From Candidatus Wolfebacteria bacterium (GTDB taxonomy: Bacteria; Patescibacteriota; Minisyncoccia; UBA6257; UBA9933): 19,985 nucleotides of DNA. The notes under the pieces are model-generated. The model saw only the letters and a list, made by a program, of their open reading frames with translations, did not search any database and was not told the origin of the DNA. The stretch covers positions 1 through 19,985 of the forward strand of contig DAHWFZ010000119.1 of the NCBI GenBank assembly GCA_027336345.1, in the 5' to 3' direction. The position numbers were made by a program, and so were the translations under genes. Below, piece after piece: positions 14,899 to 19,985 of this stretch (positions are counted from its first letter, which is position 1; each line of letters begins with the position of its first letter).

Positions 14899-14916
14899 TA
14901 AAATTATTTTATAAAC

Positions 14917-15426
14917 ATGGAAAACAGAAGACAAGACAATAGAAGGCCGATGGCTCCGAAGCCAAAAGCCGAATTTAAGGAAAAAACAATTGACTTGCGC
15001 AGAGTTACGCGTGTTGTGTCCGGGGGAAAAAGAATGAGTTTCAGGGCGACTGTCATAATCGGAGATGAAAAAGGGAGAGTGGGCCTTGGCCTCGGAAAAG
15101 GCCTTGATGTCGCTCAGGCGATTGATAAGGCAAAAACCAAAGCTAAAAAGAATTTAGTTACCATTAACTTGAAAGGAAGAACCATCCCTCACGAAACATC
15201 CGCAAAATACAGTTCGGCAAGAGTGCTTATCAAACCGGCTAAATTGGGACACGGATTGAAAGCGGGAGGATCAATGCGTAATGTTTTGCTTATGGTTGGA
15301 ATTAAAGATGCCACTGCAAAAACATTGGGCACTACAAAAAACAAACTTACGAATGCGATGGCGACAATTGATGCGTTAAAAGATCTCAAACCGGCCAGGC
15401 ATTACAAGCAAGCGCCCGTAAAATAA
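14917..15426 (+). CDS. rpsE: 30S ribosomal protein S5
   Basis: Small-subunit protein with a role in decoding accuracy and mRNA unwinding. The double-stranded-RNA-binding-like N-domain is RVTRVVSGGKRMSFRATVIIGDEKGRVGLGLGKG. The C-domain contains NLKGRTIPHE, ARVLIKPAKLGHGLKAGGSMRNVL and GIKDATAKTLGTTKNKLTNAMATIDAL. At 169 residues it has near-standard length, with a short basic N-terminal leader. L15 follows by 11 bases; the L30 gene that normally stands between them is absent. Confidence 0.97.
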   Translation: MENRRQDNRRPMAPKPKAEFKEKTIDLRRVTRVVSGGKRMSFRATVIIGDEKGRVGLGLGKGLDVAQAIDKAKTKAKKNLVTINLKGRTIPHETSAKYSSARVLIKPAKLGHGLKAGGSMRNVLLMVGIKDATAKTLGTTKNKLTNAMATIDALKDLKPARHYKQAPVK

Positions 15427-15437
15427 GCTATAAATTT

Positions 15438-15857
15438 ATGCAATTACACGAATTAAAATCAACAACAAAAAATAGGAAAGAAACCAGAGTTGGCCGTGGA
15501 GGAAAGCGCGGTACTTATTCGGGCCGTGGAACAAAAGGACAAAAAGCAAGGTCAGGGCACAGAATCAGGCCGGCAATCCGCGATTTGCTTATCCGCATTC
15601 CTAAATTAAGAGGATTCGCGAATAAGGCTATAATTTCAAAGCCTGAAATTGTTAACCTTAAAAATATTGAAAGCAAAGTGAAAGAAACCTTGATAACCAA
15701 GGAATTATTGGCAAAATACGGGTTGATTAAAAATGCGTCCATTGAGGTTAAAGTTTTATCAAACGGCGAGGTTAAAAGAGCTTTAACTCTAAAAGGCATT
15801 TCCGTTTCTGAAAAAACAAAAGAGAAAATTGAAGCAGCCGGGGGAAAAGTGGAATAA
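15438..15857 (+). CDS. rplO: 50S ribosomal protein L15
   Basis: Late-assembly 23S rRNA-binding protein. The glycine- and arginine-rich N-terminal tail (RKETRVGRGGKRGTYSGRGTKGQKARSGH) and the globular end (RALTLKGISVSEKTKEKIEAAGGKVE) match the family. Length is 139 residues against 144 in E. coli. No Shine-Dalgarno. A 100-base gap containing short inverted-repeat fragments separates it from secY. Confidence 0.96.
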   Translation: MQLHELKSTTKNRKETRVGRGGKRGTYSGRGTKGQKARSGHRIRPAIRDLLIRIPKLRGFANKAIISKPEIVNLKNIESKVKETLITKELLAKYGLIKNASIEVKVLSNGEVKRALTLKGISVSEKTKEKIEAAGGKVE

Positions 15858-15957
15858 AAAACGCGGTTCAAAATATTCAAATACATCCGAATGCCTCAAA
15901 TTAAATATTTGTGGATTCGTATGAAATTTGCAGATTGGAATTGCTCGCGTAAGCATA

Positions 15958-17220
15958 ATGAACAAATTTCTTAAACTTTTTAAAAATAAAGATCTCCGCA
16001 ATAAGGCTCTTATAGTTATTGGTTTATTGATCGCTTTCAGGGTTTTGGCCGCAATACCGATTCCCGGCATTGACGCAGCCAGATTAAGGGATTTTTTCGC
16101 GTCCAGCCAATTATTCAGCTTTTTGGGCGTTATGGCTGGCAGCACATTGAGCAATTTGTCTATCATAATGCTTGGAGTCGGCCCGTATATTACCGGCACT
16201 ATTATTATGCAGCTTCTGACTATGATTTTCCCGAAGTTGAAAGAGATATATTATGAAGAAGGAAACGCGGGACGCGCTAAATTTAACCGCTTATCAAGAT
16301 ATATTACGGTCCCATTGGCAATACTTCAGGGCTATGGATTTTTGAATCTCCTTATGTCTCAGGGAGTTTTGCCGCGCTTGGGCTTATTTGAAATTATAAG
16401 AGATGTTATTGTGATTACCGCGGGATCAATGATTTTGATGTGGATCGGCGAACTTATTACGGAACAAAATATGGGTAATGGCATTTCATTGATAATTTTT
16501 GCGGGTATTGTCAGCAGGCTTCCATCATCCATCGGAAATATTATTAAAACATATAATGCGGCTGATTTGCCGACATATCTGGCATTTATAATCGTTGCCG
16601 TTGTGGTTATTGCCGGAGTTGTTTTTGTAAATGAAGGGGAAAGAAAAATTCCGGTTTCATACGCCAAACAGATAAGAGGCAATAAAATGTACGGCGGAGT
16701 TTCCAGCTATTTGCCGATTAAGGTTAATCAAGCCGGAGTTATTCCAATCATATTTGCCATTTCAATTATGCTTTTCCCGCAGTTTATAGCCCAAGTCAGC
16801 GCGGTGTTCTCAAAAGCTCTTTCACTGAGACTAACCGACTTCGTAACCGGAGTATTCAATAACCAATATATTTACAGTTCAATATATTTTGCAATGGTTG
16901 TCCTGTTTACTTATTTTTATACCGCAGTTACGTTTGATCCGAATGAAATTTCAAAAAATTTGCAAAGAAGCGGAGGATTCATCACCGGTATCAGGCCGGG
17001 AGAATCAACAACTGTTTTTCTTGGAAAAACAATCAATCGCATTACGCTTTGGGGCGCAATCTTTCTTGGCATTATTGCTATCCTGCCTAATATTTTGAGA
17101 ATGTTTACCGGCATATCATTTTTGACAATAGGCGGCACGGCGGTATTAATCGTTGTTTCGGTGGCTCTTGAAACAATAAGGCAAGTTGATTCCCAACTGA
17201 TGATCAGGGAATACGAATAA
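15958..17220 (+). CDS. secY: Protein translocase channel subunit SecY
   Basis: Membrane pore of the Sec translocon, expected to have ten transmembrane helices. The 420 residues show the N-terminal cytosolic NKDLRNKALIVIGLLIAFRVLAAIPIPGI, the plug region FSFLGVMAGSTLSNLSIIMLGVGPYITGTIIMQLL, WIGELITEQNMGNGISLIIFAGIV, and the ribosome-contacting loop with PVSYAKQIRGNK and ending DPNEISKNLQRSGGFITGIRPGEST. I use ATG 15958 rather than the upstream in-frame TTG 15928 because the protein then begins with the family's usual start. It is the last gene of the ribosomal run, as in the spc operon, but the genes that often follow (adk, map, infA) are absent; a terminator follows instead. Confidence 0.97.
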   Translation: MNKFLKLFKNKDLRNKALIVIGLLIAFRVLAAIPIPGIDAARLRDFFASSQLFSFLGVMAGSTLSNLSIIMLGVGPYITGTIIMQLLTMIFPKLKEIYYEEGNAGRAKFNRLSRYITVPLAILQGYGFLNLLMSQGVLPRLGLFEIIRDVIVITAGSMILMWIGELITEQNMGNGISLIIFAGIVSRLPSSIGNIIKTYNAADLPTYLAFIIVAVVVIAGVVFVNEGERKIPVSYAKQIRGNKMYGGVSSYLPIKVNQAGVIPIIFAISIMLFPQFIAQVSAVFSKALSLRLTDFVTGVFNNQYIYSSIYFAMVVLFTYFYTAVTFDPNEISKNLQRSGGFITGIRPGESTTVFLGKTINRITLWGAIFLGIIAILPNILRMFTGISFLTIGGTAVLIVVSVALETIRQVDSQLMIREYE

Positions 17221-17240
17221 AAATTTATAAATTATTCTAA

Positions 17241-17269
17241 AAAATCCGGCTTTTAAGCCGGATTTTTTT
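17241..17269 (+). terminator. Rho-independent terminator after secY
   Basis: Stem AAAATCCGGCTT / AAGCCGGATTTT (17241-17252, 17255-17266) with a two-base gap at the centre, followed by more T. It starts 20 bases after the secY stop and closes the ribosomal transcription unit. Confidence 0.92.
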
Positions 17270-17272
17270 GCT

Positions 17273-17646
17273 CTCTTTAATAAAGAGGGTTAGAGTGATT
17301 TTTCCTCTCCTTCATAAGGAGAGGTTAGGTGAGGTTTGTTTTTTAATATTATTCTCCGAGTGAAGCGCAGCGGAATTGAAGGGTTTACCATTGCGAGATA
17401 CTCCGCGGCGATCCTACTTCCCGTCATTCTGAGGTACCCCGTTTGTTGGAAGCAGGCTTCCTCCGCGTTAGCGTCAAGAATTTTGCTGGTGTCATTCTGA
17501 CGTACTCGGAAGAATCTGTGTTCAATGAGATCTTTCGTTGGACTCAGGATGACATGCAATTTAGTCATTCTGACGTACTCGGAAGAATCTGCGTCGCATG
17601 CGGTCCTTCGCAACCTGCCTGCCGGTAGGCAGGGCTCAGGATGACA
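17273..17646. repeat. Dense cluster of REP-like intergenic repeats
   Basis: No gene is visible here. From left to right: CTCTTTA / TAAAGAG (17273-17287); CCTCTCCTT / AAGGAGAGG (17304-17324) followed by TTAGGTGAGG; CATTGCGAGATACTCCGCGG (17389-17408); GTCATTCTGAGGTACCCCG (17423-17441); then a 28-base sequence beginning GTCATTCTGACGTACTCGGA present twice without mismatch (17491-17518, 17564-17591). Each of these two copies is followed by CTCAGGATGAC (17543-17553, 17635-17645), which pairs with its own GTCATTCTGA end, so they are two hairpin units about 73 bases apart. The second encloses the near-palindrome CCTGCCTGCCGGTAGGCAGG (17614-17633). Confidence 0.75.
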
Positions 17647-17693
17647 AATGAAACTTTTTTACCGATTCCATCGTTATATTTGATGAATTAACG

Positions 17694-17712
17694 GCGCTTT
17701 TGCGCGTATTTT
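17694..17712 (+). terminator. Weak terminator-like hairpin before element C
   Basis: GCGC-TTTT-GCGC (17694-17705) followed by GTATTTTT. The stem is only four pairs, so this is tentative. Confidence 0.25.
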
Positions 17713-17855
17713 TATGCCCCGTAGTGAAATTGCGAATGATTTTTCATTAAATATCATTATCGGGTTATAATAAAAAGTATTTTGAGGTGTGAACAAATTA
17801 TTAAAAATAAAATTTTTAATAAAATTTTAAGTTCGCAATTCTACTACAGGGTATG
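17713..17855. repeat. Family 1 non-coding IR element, copy C, before the ABC transporter
   Basis: 143 nt. Left arm TATGCCCCGTAGTGAAATTG begins at 17713; the right arm (from 17831, GTTCGCAATTCTACTACAGG) ends GTATG, whose ATG (17853-17855) starts the ABC transporter. The arms pair over 25 positions with two mismatches (17720.17848 C.A and 17727.17841 A.C), at the same places as in copy B. A TATAAT at 17766-17771 inside the element could be a -10 box, but its -35 is poor. Confidence 0.8.
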
Positions 17856-19595
17856 GAAATCCCAAAAGAATTAAAATTCGTCTGGACAAAAATTGAAAAT
17901 AAGAAAAAAGTCTATTTGGGCATAGCCGCCACTTTTTTTGTGAGCGCAATCAGCGCGGTGGTCCCGTATATTTATGGCCGTTTGGTTGATATTTCCATAA
18001 AACCGGATTCTTCCGCCAAGCTTTTGTTGATAATTATTATTTTATGGGCTCTTTTATCGCTTATTAGGGATGCTGTGGACAGATATAGCGGTAAATTCGC
18101 TTATGAGATTGGCATGGATATTTTCACAATACTTCAGGTGGATGTCGTGGCGCATATTATGAATTTGCCGCTGCAGTTTCATAAAGAGAAAAAGATTGGG
18201 GAGGTATCAAATAGAATTAACAGGGGAATTGACGATCTTTATAATCTGATTGAAAGCACTATCTTTTCATTTTTTCCGACAATCATTACATTTTTTGTCG
18301 CCATAATTATTCTCTTATTTGTAGAATGGAAATTAACGATTATTCTGCTGGTTGCGAGCATAGCTTATGTCGCGATTACTTTTTTCTATACAAAACAAGT
18401 AATAAAATGGCAGAAAAAATTGAATCAGGCATGGGACAAGGCTTTCGGCGACAGGCACGATGCCATGTTTAATGTTGAAACCGTCAAAGCTTCCACAAAT
18501 GAAAAATTTGAATACGAAAGGAATAAAAAAAATTTTGGTAAAGCCAGCGATGTATTCAAATATTACCGCTATATCTGGATGCAGATGGATAAATGGCAAA
18601 GCACTATTTTTACATTGAGTTTCATAATTGTCTTCGGTCTTGGGGTGTTTATGCTGAGGGCGGGAACTATGACTCCCGGAAAATTGATGATGTTTGTCGG
18701 TTACATAAGCCTTCTTACGGCGCCTCTTTCCAGAATAGCCGACCAGTATAGGAGAGTAAAAAGATCGTTAACCTCGTTTAAAAGGGTGGTGGATTATTTT
18801 TCAATTGCTCCGGAAAAAGATTTTGGAAAAACAATTGATGTTAAAGAGATTGAAGGCAATATTGCATTTGAAAATGTCGGCTTTGGTTATAAAAAAGGCC
18901 AGATGACCATAAAAAATATTTCTTTTGAAATTAAATCAGGTGAAACAGTTGCCCTTGTTGGGGAAAGTGGCGTCGGTAAAACTACCATTACTAATTTAAT
19001 AGGCAGATACTTTTTCCCTCAGGAAGGGAAAATTTTAATTGACGGCATTGATATCAAGAAGTTTAAGTTGAGTATGTTGCGGAATAATATGGCGGTAGTG
19101 CCGCAGGAAGTTTTGCTTTTTAACGATACGATTGAGAACAATATAAAATATGGGAATATGAAAGCGAAGGAAAAAGAAATAGTTGAAGCAGCTAAGGCCG
19201 CGAATGCCCGCGAATTTATTGAAAAATTTCCAAAAAAATACAAACAAATTGTCGGTGAAAGGGGAATCAAACTGTCTACCGGAAAGAAGCAAAGGATTGC
19301 GATTGCACGGGCGATTTTGCGCAATCCCAAGATTTTGATTTTGGATGAAGCCACATCTGCTCTTGATTCGGTTTCGGAAAAATTGGTTCAGGAAGCTTTA
19401 AATAATCTTATAAAAAATCGGACAACTTTTATAATTGCGCATCGCTTAAGCACGATTCAGCATGCGGATAAAATTATTGTTTTGGAAAACGGAAAAATCG
19501 CGGAAATGGGCAAGCATGGCGAATTAATGCAAAATCCAAACGGAATTTATAGAAATTTCTGGGAACTTCAGACAGCGATTGAAAAAGTAAAATAA
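17853..19595 (+). CDS. ABC exporter, fused membrane and ATPase domains (MsbA/ABCB-like)
   Basis: Type IV (exporter) ABC half-transporter of 580 residues that should work as a dimer, exporting lipids, peptides or drugs; the substrate is unknown. Residues 1-320 contain about six transmembrane helices. The ATPase domain has Walker A G370-E-S-G-V-G-K376-T377, Q-loop VVPQEVLLFND, signature L474-S-T-G-K, Walker B ILILD498 with catalytic E499 (LDEATSALD) and H-loop H530 (AHRLST). The signature LSTGK departs from LSGGQ, but Walker B Glu and switch His are intact, so it can probably hydrolyse ATP. The ATG is the end of repeat element C and has no Shine-Dalgarno. Confidence 0.95.
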   Translation: MEIPKELKFVWTKIENKKKVYLGIAATFFVSAISAVVPYIYGRLVDISIKPDSSAKLLLIIIILWALLSLIRDAVDRYSGKFAYEIGMDIFTILQVDVVAHIMNLPLQFHKEKKIGEVSNRINRGIDDLYNLIESTIFSFFPTIITFFVAIIILLFVEWKLTIILLVASIAYVAITFFYTKQVIKWQKKLNQAWDKAFGDRHDAMFNVETVKASTNEKFEYERNKKNFGKASDVFKYYRYIWMQMDKWQSTIFTLSFIIVFGLGVFMLRAGTMTPGKLMMFVGYISLLTAPLSRIADQYRRVKRSLTSFKRVVDYFSIAPEKDFGKTIDVKEIEGNIAFENVGFGYKKGQMTIKNISFEIKSGETVALVGESGVGKTTITNLIGRYFFPQEGKILIDGIDIKKFKLSMLRNNMAVVPQEVLLFNDTIENNIKYGNMKAKEKEIVEAAKAANAREFIEKFPKKYKQIVGERGIKLSTGKKQRIAIARAILRNPKILILDEATSALDSVSEKLVQEALNNLIKNRTTFIIAHRLSTIQHADKIIVLENGKIAEMGKHGELMQNPNGIYRNFWELQTAIEKVK

Positions 19596-19689
19596 TTTAA
19601 CCCCGGTTGAATACTATTTTGGAACAAAAATAGCGATTTTTCGTTATAAGGTATAGATTTTATGTGGCTTTTTTTGAGTTTGATAATAA

Positions 19690-19827
19690 GCTTTATATTT
19701 TCTAAAAAATAAAATTAAAATATTTCAATCCACAATACATAAAGACAATAAAAAATCTAAAAAATTTCATGAGGAAATTGGTTTTAAATTATTTGGGTAT
19801 GTATTAAGGAGAAAAATAAAAAGTTAA
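19690..19827 (+). pseudogene. Remnant of a GNAT acetyltransferase, C-terminal end only
   Basis: An open frame without a start codon, ending at TAA 19825-19827, reads STIHKDNKKSKKFHEEIGFK then LFGYVLR. This resembles the C-terminal part of GNAT N-acetyltransferases (N..S..F.E..GF). No acetyl-CoA-binding motif or N-terminal half is found upstream in any frame I read. It is therefore probably a decayed or truncated copy. Its TAA shares one base with the ATG of the following GNAT start, so it may be a broken tandem duplicate. Confidence 0.45.
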
Positions 19828-19985
19828 TGAAATTAATTGGAAAAAAAATTATTTTGCGAACTTTAAAAAATTCAGATGCACAATCTATTTTTATCAATAT
19901 TAATGATAAAAAAATTTATAATTACACTGATATTAAGCCAATCTCTTTGTTAAAAGTTTTATCTTTTATTAAAAAAATAAATAAA
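19827..19985 (+). CDS. GNAT family N-acetyltransferase, 5' part, cut by the window end
   Basis: 53 open codons reach the right edge. KLIGKKIILRTLKNSDAQSIF matches the beginning of RimJ/RimL-type GNAT proteins (G..I.LR.L..SDA..I), which acetylate amino groups using acetyl-CoA. The catalytic part is outside the window. AAGGAG (19806-19811) lies 15 bases upstream, too far for a standard Shine-Dalgarno. The very A/T-rich codon use differs from the ribosomal genes. Only the N-terminal pattern supports the call. Confidence 0.6.
   Translation, partial: MKLIGKKIILRTLKNSDAQSIFININDKKIYNYTDIKPISLLKVLSFIKKINK

Noticed and set aside
15928..15957. Earlier in-frame TTG start for secY
   Set aside because: It would add ten residues with no family match, and ATG 15958 gives the usual SecY start.
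17491..17591. Two identical 28-base repeats resembling CRISPR repeats
   Set aside because: There are only two units, they are 45 bases apart, each is half of a larger hairpin with CTCAGGATGAC, and no cas gene is near. They are REP-like.
19599..19610. AACCCCGGTTGA after the ABC gene as a collapsed family 1 element (left and right tips joined)
   Set aside because: Twelve bases are too few; it may be chance or part of a weak terminator. Worth rechecking only if excision scars are studied.
19661..19711. Short hydrophobic ORF MWLFLSLIISFIFSKK
   Set aside because: Only 16 codons in A/T-rich sequence without a ribosome-binding site; no support as a gene.

Overview
The window is a roughly 40% GC bacterial segment that looks like a Candidate Phyla Radiation (Patescibacteria, probably Parcubacteria-like) genome. 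This placement is inference. It rests on a compact ribosomal-protein cluster with no L30 gene between S5 and L15, near-absence of Shine-Dalgarno sequences, a very small IR-flanked GIY-YIG gene, and many short intergenic repeats of a kind I associate with that group.

Layout. 1-1259: 3' part of groEL, closed by a perfect palindromic terminator. 1328-1532: REP-like debris. 1533-2231 (-): rsmE. 2340-5871: a nucleotide-metabolism neighbourhood with a HIGH-motif nucleotidyltransferase, a fusion of a nucleotidyltransferase-like domain to a dCMP-deaminase domain, a HIT protein (-), an archaeal-like thymidylate synthase and an HD-domain phosphohydrolase. dCMP deaminase (dCMP to dUMP) and thymidylate synthase (dUMP to dTMP) are consecutive steps. 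5915-6401: two neighbouring repeat elements, one carrying the GIY-YIG gene. 6580-17220: one uninterrupted plus-strand run, L3-L4-L23-L2-S19-L22-S3-L16-L29-S17-L14-L24-L5-S14-S8-L6-L18-S5-L15-SecY, ended by a strong terminator. 17270-17852: a dense REP-like cluster. 17853-19595: an ABC exporter. 19690-19985: a GNAT acetyltransferase remnant and the start of an apparently intact GNAT gene.

The most unusual content lies between the genes. Family 1 consists of three non-coding elements of 143-145 nt (6257-6401, 11259-11403, 17713-17855). Their arms can pair over 23-25 positions, and they share terminal sequence with the arms around the GIY-YIG gene (5915-6203). A compensatory T-A to C-G change and a conserved A.C mismatch in the arms suggest selection on a folded molecule. 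In two copies the right terminus TATG supplies the ATG of the next gene (rpmC and the ABC transporter). Family 2 consists of A-rich/T-rich imperfect hairpins before L23 and S8. They share a 30/33-identical left end and a right end that runs into GTG, and these are the only two GTG-started ribosomal genes here. Further repeats sit in the S17-L14 and L6-L18 gaps, so the ribosomal operon has been invaded at several junctions without breaking a gene.

Translation signals divide the genes. The nucleotidyltransferase, the deaminase fusion and thymidylate synthase have strong Shine-Dalgarno sequences. All 19 ribosomal genes and secY lack one at normal spacing. The HIT, HD and rsmE genes have -10-like boxes only 6-8 nt before the start codon, as expected for leaderless mRNAs. 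No rRNA, tRNA or CRISPR array was seen.
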